A stretch of 64,000 bases of DNA, from the NCBI GenBank assembly GCA_051418075.1, contig JBPRGG010000071.1, positions 35,276 to 99,275 of the forward strand, written 5' to 3'. Numbering within the stretch: position 1 is the first letter of the stretch; every line of letters begins with the position of its first letter. Of this stretch, positions 8,860 to 17,532 are shown in pieces. The notes beneath the pieces are model-generated. The model made no database searches and was not told the DNA's origin. It saw only the letters and a list, made by a program, of their open reading frames with translations. The DNA comes from JBPRGG01 sp051418075 (GTDB lineage Bacteria; Bacteroidota; Bacteroidia; Cytophagales; Cyclobacteriaceae). Both the position numbers and the translations under genes were made by a program.

Positions 8860-9363
8860 ATGCAAAAGATCGTTTTTTTATTATTGGCCTCGGGTGTTTT
8901 GTTTTACGCCTGTGCTCCTAAAGCCTCTAAAAGTTCAACTGGTGTTAATATTCAGGAAGACCTGGCTCAATATCGTTCTGACTATGAATACCAGTCAGAC
9001 TTACCCCAGCCTTCTGAAGAGTTGTATGGCCCTGAAACTAATGTAACACCTACCAATGATATGACTGCTCGCATCAATACCTTATTGGATAGCATAGCAG
9101 TCCGGAATAAAAAACTTAACTATGTTCAGGGATTTACCATCATCATTCCTGCTCAAAACCCATCAGATGCCGGTCAGATCAGGCAAGGAATCTATGAATT
9201 GATTCCAGATGCTAATCCTAAACCCTTTTTTGATCCACCCAATTATAAAGTAAAGGTGGGTAAATTCTACACCAGGTTAGAAGCACAAAAATCCTACAGC
9301 ATGATTAAGGAGTCTTTCCCTAAAGCCATTTTGGTGCCGGAACGTATTGCTTTAAATTATTAG
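8860..9363 (+). CDS. Lipoprotein with a SPOR-like domain
   Basis: The N-terminus is a lipoprotein signal peptide with lipobox FYAC and the lipid-modified Cys at residue 18. After a Ser/Thr- and acid-rich linker (20-85), residues 90-165 look like a SPOR domain: FTIIIPAQ, a helical segment, then YKVKVGKFYTRLEAQKSY and a final strand. SPOR domains bind denuded peptidoglycan glycan strands, often at division sites. That part is family knowledge; binding here is inferred. It lies 27 bases after secA and 5 bases before the M20 peptidase, so the three may be co-transcribed. Confidence 0.75.
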   Translation: MQKIVFLLLASGVLFYACAPKASKSSTGVNIQEDLAQYRSDYEYQSDLPQPSEELYGPETNVTPTNDMTARINTLLDSIAVRNKKLNYVQGFTIIIPAQNPSDAGQIRQGIYELIPDANPKPFFDPPNYKVKVGKFYTRLEAQKSYSMIKESFPKAILVPERIALNY

Positions 9364-9368
9364 CCGTT

Positions 9369-10556
9369 ATGGGAATTAAAGAAAAGGTAAAGGAATTGGC
9401 TGGTAAGCATCACAGCCAGATCATATCCTACAGAAGACATCTGCATAGTCATCCGGAATTATCCTTTCAGGAACATCAAACCGCAGCTTTTGTTACCGAT
9501 GTATTGAAGCAAATGGGTTTAGCCCCCCAAACCGGAATAGCGGATACTGGTGTGGTGGTTTTGATCCAGGGAAAGGATCCTCAGTCAAAAACAGTAGCCC
9601 TGAGGGCAGATATGGATGCTTTGCCCATTGTGGAAGAAAATGATGTGCCCTATAAATCCCAAAATAAAGGAGTTATGCACGCCTGTGGACATGATGTCCA
9701 TACCTCAAGTCTTTTAGGCACCGCATATATTCTCCATCAACTCAAAGATTCTTTCAGAGGCACTGCCAAACTGATCTTTCAACCGGGGGAGGAAAAAATC
9801 CCGGGAGGAGCCTCTTTAATGATCAAAGAGGGTGTGTTGAAAGATCCACCTACCCAGGAAATCTTGGGCCAACATGTAATGCCTCTGATTCCGGTAGGAA
9901 AAGTGGGGTTTAAGGAGGGCATGTATATGGCCAGCGCCGATGAAATATATATGACCATTAAAGGAAAAGGTGGCCATGCTGCCATGCCAGATATCAATAT
10001 AGACCCTGTATTAATTACTGCGCATATTATTGTAGCTTTACAGCAGATCGTAAGCAGACAAGCCAGCCCTAAAGTGCCTACAGTTTTGTCATTTGGGAAA
10101 GTAATGGCACAAGGTGCGACTAATGTTATACCTAATGAAGTTATGGTTGAAGGAACTTTCCGAACCATGGATGAATCCTGGAGAGCTCAGGCACATCAAA
10201 GCATTAAAAAAATGGCGGAAAATATAGCCCAATCCATGGGAGGCAGCTGCGAGATCAATATTATGAAAGGCTACCCTTTTCTTAAAAATACCCCGGAACT
10301 TACTCAAAGGGTCAGAAAAGCAGCTGAAGACTATCTGGGACAGGAGAATGTGGTAGACCTGGATCTTTGGATGGCAGCTGAAGATTTCGCCTATTATACT
10401 CAGAACGTGGATGCATGTTTCTACCGGCTGGGGGTAGGTAACCCGGCCAAAGGAATTACATCCTCTGTACACACCCCCACATTTGATATTGATGAGGATG
10501 CCCTAAGAATAGGATCTGGTTTGATGGCCTGGCTTACCATTCAGGAATTAAGCTAG
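9369..10556 (+). CDS. M20D-family amidohydrolase (hippurate/N-acyl-amino acid hydrolase type)
   Basis: Binuclear metal-dependent amidohydrolase expected to cleave N-acyl amino acids such as hippurate or N-acetyl/acyl conjugates. Its 395 residues match the family. Metal-binding motifs are visible: MHACGHDVHTSSLLG (Cys and His ligands), FQPGEEKIPGG (catalytic Glu pair), GQHVMPLIPVG and, near the end, MAAEDFAYYTQ. The middle region is the dimerisation domain (GKGGHAAMPDINIDPV). It has no signal peptide and is cytoplasmic. The exact substrate cannot be told from sequence. Confidence 0.88.
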   Translation: MGIKEKVKELAGKHHSQIISYRRHLHSHPELSFQEHQTAAFVTDVLKQMGLAPQTGIADTGVVVLIQGKDPQSKTVALRADMDALPIVEENDVPYKSQNKGVMHACGHDVHTSSLLGTAYILHQLKDSFRGTAKLIFQPGEEKIPGGASLMIKEGVLKDPPTQEILGQHVMPLIPVGKVGFKEGMYMASADEIYMTIKGKGGHAAMPDINIDPVLITAHIIVALQQIVSRQASPKVPTVLSFGKVMAQGATNVIPNEVMVEGTFRTMDESWRAQAHQSIKKMAENIAQSMGGSCEINIMKGYPFLKNTPELTQRVRKAAEDYLGQENVVDLDLWMAAEDFAYYTQNVDACFYRLGVGNPAKGITSSVHTPTFDIDEDALRIGSGLMAWLTIQELS

Positions 10557-10589
10557 AAAATATTCTAATTCAGGTATTTTATGATCTAG

Positions 10590-11708
10590 TTATTTAATGA
10601 TGGCTTCCCGAAGGTCTGCATTGATGGCAAAAGCCAGTAGCAAAGAAACTATTAAGCCTATTGCTGCATAAAGAGCATCTTTACTGATCATACGGAGAGA
10701 TTTTCTGATTGAACGTTTGCGTTTCAAAGCTCTCTTCTTCGAAAAGCTAATGGCCAGTTCCCTTCCACCAAGTAATCCAATAAATACCCAGGTAGTACTC
10801 ATAGGAATCACACTTACCTCTTTAAAGTAGAACAAAATGGTAGCATAAACAAAGTCGACAATGGTAGCTGCCCTCACATCTGTCACACCAGATTTTTCAT
10901 TGACAATACCCTGGATCTTATCACCTTTTAAATAAAAAAGAAGCCCTAATCCAAAAAAGATATAGGCGGCAAATCCGATAAACTGATAAATATTCAGGCT
11001 TCTGGGTAAAAATATTGCAATATTGGCCGCATCCTGCATGATCCAAGCCGACCATAAAAAGCCACTTGTGATCCACTGGAAATAACGCCAACTGGGATGT
11101 GGCTTGCCTTTAAAGTAATGCTTTACAAAATGTGCAATGATATACCATACAATAATAGCAGCAATAAATGCCAGAAAATATCCCGATAAGCTTTTCTTTA
11201 AAACATCAACTATGGCTGTGCCCTGAGAGGAAAAAGCACTGAGTAACAATATTGAAGTAGAAACAGGCATTCTCATCCTGGTTAGAATCAACAAAATAAC
11301 AGGGGCGCTTAATTGGAGAAAACTAAAAGAATCTGGTGCTTCGGCAAAACCTTTGGCCTGAAGTCGCTGGTAGCTCACATCCCCATCATAAATGATCCAG
11401 CTATAAGTAACTGTTATCAAAAAGATCCCTCCCATAAACAACCATAAATAATACCATCTTTTATGAATGTTGGAAGAAATAAATGTTCCGATGGTTTGAA
11501 TGCTGTCATTGGCAATGGCTGAATAACCCGCCATGGCAAATCCAAACCACATGGCAATCTGGGGATGAGGAGATACAGAACCTGCCACAAACAGAAGAAT
11601 GGCAATCAGGGTAATAAAAACACTTTCTCTACGGGTAATGTCAAAAATTTGATAAACTATAGGAGAAAGCTTTTCCTGACTGATCTTCTCCGTAACTTTT
11701 TTAGACAT
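10590..11708 (-). CDS. PiT-like inorganic phosphate transporter family membrane protein
   Basis: A polytopic membrane protein with about nine hydrophobic segments. Several signatures resemble PiT phosphate permeases (PF01384) in order: YSAIANDSIQTIGTFI near the N-terminus (compare GANDxANxxGT), RMPVSTSILLLSAF (compare PVSTTHALxGA), a central QDAANIAIFL, and VIPMSTTWVFIGLLGGRELA near the end. The His of the canonical STTH is replaced, so transport chemistry may differ. The frame could start at a GTG at 11735, but the ATG at 11708 is more likely (372 residues). It is divergent from a Na/Pi cotransporter, which supports a phosphate role. The family call is by motif only. Confidence 0.6.
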   Translation of the reverse strand: MSKKVTEKISQEKLSPIVYQIFDITRRESVFITLIAILLFVAGSVSPHPQIAMWFGFAMAGYSAIANDSIQTIGTFISSNIHKRWYYLWLFMGGIFLITVTYSWIIYDGDVSYQRLQAKGFAEAPDSFSFLQLSAPVILLILTRMRMPVSTSILLLSAFSSQGTAIVDVLKKSLSGYFLAFIAAIIVWYIIAHFVKHYFKGKPHPSWRYFQWITSGFLWSAWIMQDAANIAIFLPRSLNIYQFIGFAAYIFFGLGLLFYLKGDKIQGIVNEKSGVTDVRAATIVDFVYATILFYFKEVSVIPMSTTWVFIGLLGGRELAISFSKKRALKRKRSIRKSLRMISKDALYAAIGLIVSLLLAFAINADLREAIIK

Positions 11709-12035
11709 ATTAAAAAAGAATTTATTTTCCTCCACACTGGCGGTTCAATGACCACCGTAAAGGTATTAAGTCTCTGGTAGTTTTCTATATTAAGTTTTTG
11801 TTAAGTAAAACTTAAATCTACCTCTTACTATATCTTTAAAGCCCTACCAGAATTAGCTGCCTAAAGATAAACATAATAGCTATTAAAATCAGGATTAAGC
11901 TAATATTAACTTAACAATTTAAAACAACTTGAAATTTTAAAATAAATAAATAAAGCCTTAGCTTTACAGCTAAACTACTTAGAAAGATGCAACTTTTTTT
12001 CCCTTTTCTATAATTTCTAAAATTTGACAGCATAG
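11709..12035. promoter_or_regulatory. Divergent promoter region between two phosphate-type transporters, with palindromes
   Basis: This 327-base AT-rich spacer holds no gene. TTAAGT (11801-11806) and ACTTAA (11810-11815) make a perfect 6-bp dyad separated by AAA, and TTAGC (11958-11962) with GCTAA (11969-11973) makes a second, shorter one. Either could be an operator shared by the divergent genes. I found no exact TAnnTTTG in either direction. Confidence 0.3.
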
Positions 12036-13163
12036 ATGGTGGAAGATCAAAAAGAATTTAGAGAAAGATCTATTGGTAATATTCTCTCTCAGGTGGCCCT
12101 GATCCTAATTGTTCTTTACGTATTTTTATTGTCTATTGACCTGTTAAGCAGTTCATTTACTTTACTGGGTAAAGAGGCAGTGAAATCATTTATTTTACTT
12201 ACCTCCAACCCTTTCACCAGCCTTTTCATTGGCTTGTTGGTCACTGCCATTATTCAAAGCAGTTCTACGGTGACCTCTATGGTAGTTGCTTTAGTGGCTA
12301 CGGGATCAATGGAATTGCACAATGCCATACCGATGATCATGGGAGCCAATATTGGCACCACACTTACCAGCAGCCTTGTTTCATTGGCTTTTATTGCCAA
12401 AAGAAAAGAATTCCGTAAGGCCATTTCTGCCGGTATTATTCATGATATCTTTAATATAATCGTCACAATCATTATATTTCCGCTGGAATATTATTATGGA
12501 TTTTTGTCCAGATTAACCCCAATTGTATCCCGTTGGATCACTCCATCTCTGTTTAATGGAAACAATGAAGGATTTAACCTCAATGCTTTCTATACTTCTT
12601 ATTTCAGTCATTCGATCAATGAATTGATAAACAATCCCTTTATTTCTATCATATTGGCATTCTTCCTGCTTTTTGGTTCCATCAAAATCTTATCCAGCTT
12701 GATATATAAGCTGTTACAGGGAGAATTTAGTGAAAAGCTGAGCCAGCATCTGCACAGCCCCATCACCTCTTTTTCCTGGGGAACTTTACTTACTGCGGCT
12801 GTTCAGTCCAGTTCTATCACAACCTCACTGATCGTGCCGGTAGTTGCTACCGGAAAGATCAATCTAAAAAAAGCATTTCCTTTTATAATGGGTGCCAACA
12901 TTGGCACCACCATCACGGCTTTTCTGGCAGCAATGTTCAAGTCAGAGTCAGCTGTGAGTATTGCTGTGGCTCACTTGTTATTTAACTTGTTGGGAGTTTT
13001 AATTTTTCTTCCTTTTCCCGTTTTGCGCAATATCCCGGTCATGATATCCCGCGAAGTGGGTAAAGCAACTATGAAACACCGGCTGATAGGTTTGATTTAT
13101 ATTATTGCTACATTCTTTTTGATCCCCTTTTTATTGATTTACTTTTATGAAATGAATCAATAA
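12036..13163 (+). CDS. Na+/phosphate cotransporter family protein (NptA/PF02690 type)
   Basis: Inner-membrane symporter of the Na/Pi cotransporter II family. It shows the diagnostic internal duplication: repeat one has IIQSSSTVTSMVVALVATG followed by MIMGANIGTTLTS, and repeat two has VQSSSITTSLIVPVVATG followed by IMGANIGTTITA. QSSS and GANIGTT are the substrate-site motifs. The 375 residues contain only the membrane part, with no C-terminal PhoU-like domain that many bacterial members carry. It is transcribed away from the PiT-like gene. Confidence 0.88.
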   Translation: MVEDQKEFRERSIGNILSQVALILIVLYVFLLSIDLLSSSFTLLGKEAVKSFILLTSNPFTSLFIGLLVTAIIQSSSTVTSMVVALVATGSMELHNAIPMIMGANIGTTLTSSLVSLAFIAKRKEFRKAISAGIIHDIFNIIVTIIIFPLEYYYGFLSRLTPIVSRWITPSLFNGNNEGFNLNAFYTSYFSHSINELINNPFISIILAFFLLFGSIKILSSLIYKLLQGEFSEKLSQHLHSPITSFSWGTLLTAAVQSSSITTSLIVPVVATGKINLKKAFPFIMGANIGTTITAFLAAMFKSESAVSIAVAHLLFNLLGVLIFLPFPVLRNIPVMISREVGKATMKHRLIGLIYIIATFFLIPFLLIYFYEMNQ

Positions 13164-13270
13164 CAATTACATCCCACAAGATATTAATTGATTAATTTTT
13201 TCTCCTTAATTGATTTGCTTAATTTTAGAGTCTATAATTTTTATTCTGAAAAAAACCTAAACTTTTTATT

Positions 13271-13648
13271 ATGAATAGCTCAATAGAACAAAAAGCAGAA
13301 GAAGTAAAGGAACTGACTAAAGACCTGAAAAAAACTCTGCAAGAAGACCTGAATGAAGCCCAGGAAGAAGCATCAGAACTTAATTGGCCCATTTTAATTG
13401 CTGGAGGAGCAGTTTTAGCTGGGTTTACTTTAACTACTTGGTTTTTTGGAAAAAGAAAGAGTAATAAAAAGTCTTCGGCATCTGATAATGTTCAGGATAA
13501 AGTATCAGTTCATACACCCAAGGAAGAGTCTTTTTTAGCCAGGGTGCTTAAGGAGCAAATCTCGATGTTTGTGATCTTTCTGCTGAGAAAAAAAGTTCTG
13601 CAGTGGATGGAAAGGTATGATATTATAGATGGAAAAGAAGATATATAA
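13271..13648 (+). CDS. Small single-pass membrane protein with an N-terminal coiled coil
   Basis: I do not recognise the family. Residues 1-38 are charged and heptad-like (KAEEVKELTKDLKKTLQ), residues 40-60 are one hydrophobic helix (WPILIAGGAVLAGFTLTTWFF), followed by a basic Ser/Lys linker and a C-terminal amphipathic helical part (LARVLKEQISMFVIFLLRKK). The 3' end overlaps the start of pcrB by 20 bases in another frame, so the two are almost certainly translated together. A role near membrane lipids is possible from context only. Confidence 0.7.
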   Translation: MNSSIEQKAEEVKELTKDLKKTLQEDLNEAQEEASELNWPILIAGGAVLAGFTLTTWFFGKRKSNKKSSASDNVQDKVSVHTPKEESFLARVLKEQISMFVIFLLRKKVLQWMERYDIIDGKEDI

Positions 13649-14393
13649 TCACCTGATCAAAAAATGCCAAAAAGGGTATAAATCTCTGGCTGTATTATTG
13701 GATCCTGATAAAACAGACCTGACCAGGCTAAAATACTTATTAAATATTTGCATGGAAAACAAGGTAGACTACCTGATGGTAGGAGGTAGTCTGATCATGC
13801 ATTTCAGCATTGAACAAATTGTACAGATAATTAAAGGGCATTGCAATATTCCGGTGATCCTTTTTCCCGGCAATAGCTTTCACCTGGATTTTTCAGTAGA
13901 TGCCATCCTTTTTCTGTCACTGATATCCGGTCGCAATCCAGACTATTTGATCGGTCAGCAGATGTTGGCTGCTCCTCTGATCAAAAAACATGGAATTGAA
14001 AGTATTAGTACCGGGTATATGCTGGTGAATTCCGGCGCTCCCACCACTGCCTCATACGTTAGTCATACCATTCCCATCCCCAATCATAAACCGGAAATTG
14101 CTGCCGCCACAGCCATGGCTGGTGAAATGTTAGGTATGAAACAAATATATCTTGATGCCGGAAGTGGTGCAGAAAAGCCTGTTTCTACCGGTATAATTGA
14201 AGCAGTCAGGAAATCAGTCAATTGTCCCTTGCTGGTGGGAGGCGGATTAAACTGCTCAGAAAAGGCACTACAGGCAGTACAGGCCGGAGCAGATTTACTG
14301 GTAATAGGTAATGGGGTAGAAAAAAACCCCGAATTGATCATCGAGGTTTCCGAAAAACTGGGTGAACTCAACCAGTCTTTAGATATTTATTAA
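13629..14393 (+). CDS. pcrB: Geranylgeranylglyceryl/heptaprenylglyceryl phosphate synthase family protein
   Basis: TIM-barrel prenyltransferase that joins a polyprenyl diphosphate to sn-glycerol-1-phosphate, making an ether lipid precursor. Marks of the family are LAVLLDPDKTD at the N-terminus, YLMVGGSLIM, VILFPGNSFHLDFSVDAILFLS broken by short loops, the IYLDAGSGAEKPV phosphate-site segment, and CPLLVGGGLNC and LLVIGNGVEKNP at the C-terminus. At 254 residues it is longer than Bacillus PcrB (about 230) and like the Bacteroidota/archaeal group II enzymes. The start overlaps the previous gene. Its last 15 bases overlap the 3' end of the convergent AraC gene. Confidence 0.88.
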   Translation: MEKKIYNHLIKKCQKGYKSLAVLLDPDKTDLTRLKYLLNICMENKVDYLMVGGSLIMHFSIEQIVQIIKGHCNIPVILFPGNSFHLDFSVDAILFLSLISGRNPDYLIGQQMLAAPLIKKHGIESISTGYMLVNSGAPTTASYVSHTIPIPNHKPEIAAATAMAGEMLGMKQIYLDAGSGAEKPVSTGIIEAVRKSVNCPLLVGGGLNCSEKALQAVQAGADLLVIGNGVEKNPELIIEVSEKLGELNQSLDIY

Positions 14394-15302
14394 TGATTCT
14401 CTTCTTCTCATTTTGCCGGCTGGTATACCAAACATCATCTTGAACCGGCGACAGAAATAAGCTGTATCTTTGTATCCCACTTCCTTACCAATATCACGGA
14501 TACTCTTTTTGGTGGTCCTTAGCAAATTAACAGCCTGTTCCATTCTTTGATATTCAATGTAATCCTGGGGGTTGATGCCAGTAAGCATTTTAAAATATTG
14601 GCCTACGTAGTCTTCAGATACGTTAGCTACATTGGCCAGGATCTTATTGGAAAGATCGCCTTCAAGGTTCTCTTTGATGTAGGCAAAAATATCAATCAAT
14701 CGGGGATCTTTGAAGTAGGTGCTGTTAGTGGCCAGCTGCTCCACAAAAAGACGATTGGTAATAATGTAACGAATGACCTCAACCACCAAATATTCTGTGT
14801 TGATTTTCACAACCCTCTCATTGCCAGCCAAATCAGATACGTTCTCATTAAAAATATTCTCAATTAACTGGGTAATTTTAGGGCTGTTACGTATAACAAA
14901 AGGCGGTATATCCAAACTGGCAAAAAAGTTTACAGAATCAAAAACTTTAGCGTCAAAATTAACATAACTGAAACTTTCCTGTTCCTCACCATCTAAATCT
15001 TTGATGTTGAAGCTTTTAATGAAATTCTCCTTTTTACTGATGAAATCATCATTTGTCATAGTAGTGGAAGACCCACTACCATAGGTCATAGGCACCATTT
15101 TTCCACCAGGTACAAATAACAGTTCTTTTTCTTTGACTACTTCTTTATCCTGGCCATACTTTACTTCTCCTTTATGGACCAGCATAATGGTGTTTTCTAC
15201 ATCATAATAGTTCTTAATGGTGACAGGTTGTAATATTCTAATATTTTTTGCCTTAATAAACCTAACTCCTAAAGATTCAATTATTTTATTATAATCTTCC
15301 AT
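14379..15302 (-). CDS. AraC-family transcriptional regulator
   Basis: Residues 1-180 form an N-terminal sensor domain starting like a cupin (NYYDVENTIMLVHKGEVKY), with no ligand I can name. The last 100 residues are a double helix-turn-helix AraC domain: NKILANVANVSEDYVGQYFK, GINPQDYIEYQRMEQA, and the signature IRDIGKEVGYKDTAYFCRRFK followed by FGIPAGKMR. It ends inside the 3' end of pcrB (15-base antisense overlap). Repeated GTACAA sites lie just upstream. The regulated genes are unknown; the neighbouring acyl-CoA dehydrogenase and itself are the nearest candidates. Confidence 0.87.
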   Translation of the reverse strand: MEDYNKIIESLGVRFIKAKNIRILQPVTIKNYYDVENTIMLVHKGEVKYGQDKEVVKEKELLFVPGGKMVPMTYGSGSSTTMTNDDFISKKENFIKSFNIKDLDGEEQESFSYVNFDAKVFDSVNFFASLDIPPFVIRNSPKITQLIENIFNENVSDLAGNERVVKINTEYLVVEVIRYIITNRLFVEQLATNSTYFKDPRLIDIFAYIKENLEGDLSNKILANVANVSEDYVGQYFKMLTGINPQDYIEYQRMEQAVNLLRTTKKSIRDIGKEVGYKDTAYFCRRFKMMFGIPAGKMRRRESLINI

Positions 15303-15348
15303 GGTATAAATTGGTAATCCGAAAAAATAGAATTTTCTCTAACTTTTG

Positions 15349-15406
15349 TTGTACAAATTTTATAAAAAATATTTTAATGTACAAGCGACATATAAAAAAA
15401 GTACAA
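15349..15406. promoter_or_regulatory. Three GTACAA repeats upstream of the AraC gene
   Basis: GTACAA occurs at 15351-15356, 15379-15384 and 15401-15406 in the 153-base AT-rich spacer. The first is part of the palindrome TTGTACAA (15349-15356). Spacings of 28 and 22 bases are close to two or three helical turns. They could be autoregulatory sites for the AraC protein; this is inference. Confidence 0.25.
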
Positions 15407-15455
15407 AAAAAATTTAAATCCTTATTGTATTTTATTTATAACTGGGGAAACTAAC

Positions 15456-16604
15456 TTATTTTATATGCTTTAGAATAGATTTTGCAATAGTTAATTTTTG
15501 CATTTCTGAAGTTCCTTCATAAATCTGAGTGATTTTGGCATCGCGCAACATCCTTTCCACATGATACTCTTTAACATAGCCATATCCTCCATGTATTTGA
15601 ATGGCTTCATTGGTCACTTCCATAGCAACCTGGGAAGTAAATAATTTGGCCATAGCGCTGGCCTGAGAATAATTCTGGTCCTGATCCTTTAAAAAGGCGG
15701 CTTTCAGACACAAACTCCTGGCTGCCTCTATCTGGGTAAACATTTCTGCCAGTTTAAATTGTATAGCCTGGTGACGGGCAATTAACTGACCAAAAGCCTT
15801 TCTTTCCTGGGCATATTGTAAAGCCAGCTCATAGGCACCTGAGGCAATACCCAATGCCTGAGCTGCAATGCCGATCCTGCCTCCGTTCAGACTTTGCATG
15901 GCTATACGGAATCCTGATCCTGGTTTTCCCAACAGATGAGATTTTGGTACTTTTACCTGTTCAAATCCAATGGAATGGGTATCCGAACTTCTGATACCCA
16001 ATTTATTTTCACCAGGATATACCGTCACCCCTTCCCAGGCTTTTTCCACCAAAAATGCATTAATTCCCTTATATCCCTGAGATGGAGCAGCATTGGCAAA
16101 AACGATGTATAGTGAAGCGCTGCTGCCATTTGTGATCCAGTTTTTGGTGCCGCTAAGCAAGTAGTATTCTCCCTGATCCTCGGCCAGGGTACTAATGGCG
16201 GTGGCATCTGATCCGGCCTCCGGCTCTGACAAGCAATAGGCTCCCAGAATTTCACCGGTAGCCAGCTTTCCCAAATACTTTTCTTTTTGATCGGCATTTC
16301 CATGCATTTCCAAAGGCCAGCAGACCAGTGAGTTATTTACTGACATAATGACAGCTGCCGATGCATCCACTTTGGCAATCTCTTCCATAGCCAATACATA
16401 AGAAATGGTATCCATACCGCCTCCTTGGTATTGTGGGTGTACCATCATGCCCAAAAACCCCAGTTCCCCCATTTTTTTTACAGGTTCCTGCGGAAAAATT
16501 TTCTTTTCATCTCTTTCAATCACACCGGGCAGGAGTTCAAGGCGGGCAAAATCTCTGGCGGCCATTTGTACCGCCAGCTGTTCCTCGGTAAGGTTAAGAT
16601 CCAT
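15456..16604 (-). CDS. Acyl-CoA dehydrogenase (short-chain/butyryl type)
   Basis: FAD enzyme that introduces the trans-2 double bond in acyl-CoA, the first step of beta-oxidation, passing electrons to ETF. All 382 residues align to the family: N-terminal helices (LTEEQLAVQMAARDFA), the FAD/substrate motif YCLSEPEAGSDA, WITNG, RIGIAAQALGIA, and the C-terminal IHGGYGYVKEYHVERMLRDAK. The Glu of QIYEGTSEMQ is the catalytic base position of short-chain enzymes. It is a single gene, separated from the upstream protease gene by a terminator. Confidence 0.93.
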   Translation of the reverse strand: MDLNLTEEQLAVQMAARDFARLELLPGVIERDEKKIFPQEPVKKMGELGFLGMMVHPQYQGGGMDTISYVLAMEEIAKVDASAAVIMSVNNSLVCWPLEMHGNADQKEKYLGKLATGEILGAYCLSEPEAGSDATAISTLAEDQGEYYLLSGTKNWITNGSSASLYIVFANAAPSQGYKGINAFLVEKAWEGVTVYPGENKLGIRSSDTHSIGFEQVKVPKSHLLGKPGSGFRIAMQSLNGGRIGIAAQALGIASGAYELALQYAQERKAFGQLIARHQAIQFKLAEMFTQIEAARSLCLKAAFLKDQDQNYSQASAMAKLFTSQVAMEVTNEAIQIHGGYGYVKEYHVERMLRDAKITQIYEGTSEMQKLTIAKSILKHIK

Positions 16605-16668
16605 TTAGTTCTGGTTTATGTTTGAGTAAACAACCATGGATGGTCTTCTGATGTTTGGACATGATCAT

Positions 16669-16707
16669 AAAAAAAGGTTAAAAAATGATGAACCATTTTC
16701 TAACCTT
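16669..16707 (-). terminator. Terminator after the YugP-like protease gene
   Basis: On the minus strand AAGGTTA...TAACCTT forms a stem of 14 pairs with one mismatch (arms at 16674-16687 and 16694-16707), followed by seven T (A at 16669-16675 on the plus strand). It lies between the protease stop and the acyl-CoA dehydrogenase start. Confidence 0.7.
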
Positions 16708-16738
16708 CAGGATATTTAATTAAAATGATATTTTCTAA

Positions 16739-17431
16739 TTAATCTCTGTTGCCTAAAAACAGGGAAATATAGTACAACAAGGTTACCAGCGAGCCAACTG
16801 CAGCTACCACATAGGTCATGGCGGCCCATTTAAGAGCATCTTTGGCCATATATTCTTCCTGGCCTCTTACAACTCCCCGATCACTCATCCAGGCCAAAGC
16901 CCGCTTACTGGCATCAAATTCTACCGGCAAGGTTACCAGTGAGAACAAAGTGATCACAAAATAGGCTCCAATCACCACCAATATTACCATTTCAAAGGGA
17001 AATGCAGTGGTTAGGAAAAATCCGCCGAAAATACTGGCCAGCATCACAAAATTTAAAACCTTGGCACTAATGTTCTGAACTGGTACCATGGCAGTCCGGA
17101 ATTCCAGGAAACTATAGGCTTTGGCATGTTGTACAGCATGACCACATTCATGGGCAGACACTGCAGCCGAAGCAGCAGACCTTCCGTAATATACCTCTTC
17201 ACTTAAATTTACTGTTTTATTGGCAGGATTATAATGGTCTGTAAGCTGACCCTGAGTGGGAACTATTTTTACATCATAAATGCCATTATCATGCAACATT
17301 TTTTCAGCAATTTCAGCTCCGGACATGCCTCCAGCCAGCTGCACCTGCGAATATTTCCTGAACTTACTTTTAAGCCTGGAACTTACGGCAAAACTCAAAA
17401 TTGCAAATACTATAAAAATTACTATCAACAT
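16739..17431 (-). CDS. Membrane zinc metallopeptidase, YugP family
   Basis: Membrane-embedded neutral zinc peptidase (PF04298 type). It begins with a transmembrane helix (residues 1-17), then the family stretch GGMSGAEIAEKML and the zinc motif HECGH at 94-98 in SAHECGHAVQHAKAY. Three or four more hydrophobic segments follow (120-175, 205-228), with LPVEFDASKRAL between them, another family mark. The 230 residues are full length. Substrates of this family are unknown to me. It is followed by a terminator and preceded at 101 bases by the flippase-like gene. Confidence 0.85.
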   Translation of the reverse strand: MLIVIFIVFAILSFAVSSRLKSKFRKYSQVQLAGGMSGAEIAEKMLHDNGIYDVKIVPTQGQLTDHYNPANKTVNLSEEVYYGRSAASAAVSAHECGHAVQHAKAYSFLEFRTAMVPVQNISAKVLNFVMLASIFGGFFLTTAFPFEMVILVVIGAYFVITLFSLVTLPVEFDASKRALAWMSDRGVVRGQEEYMAKDALKWAAMTYVVAAVGSLVTLLYYISLFLGNRD

Positions 17432-17532
17432 CTCTTTATCAATTTTAGAAACAAATCACAAATCAATACGAAAATCATTACAAATATGTTGCCATATTAT
17501 TTCATGTTGGGAGAAAGACAAAGTGTCCAGAA

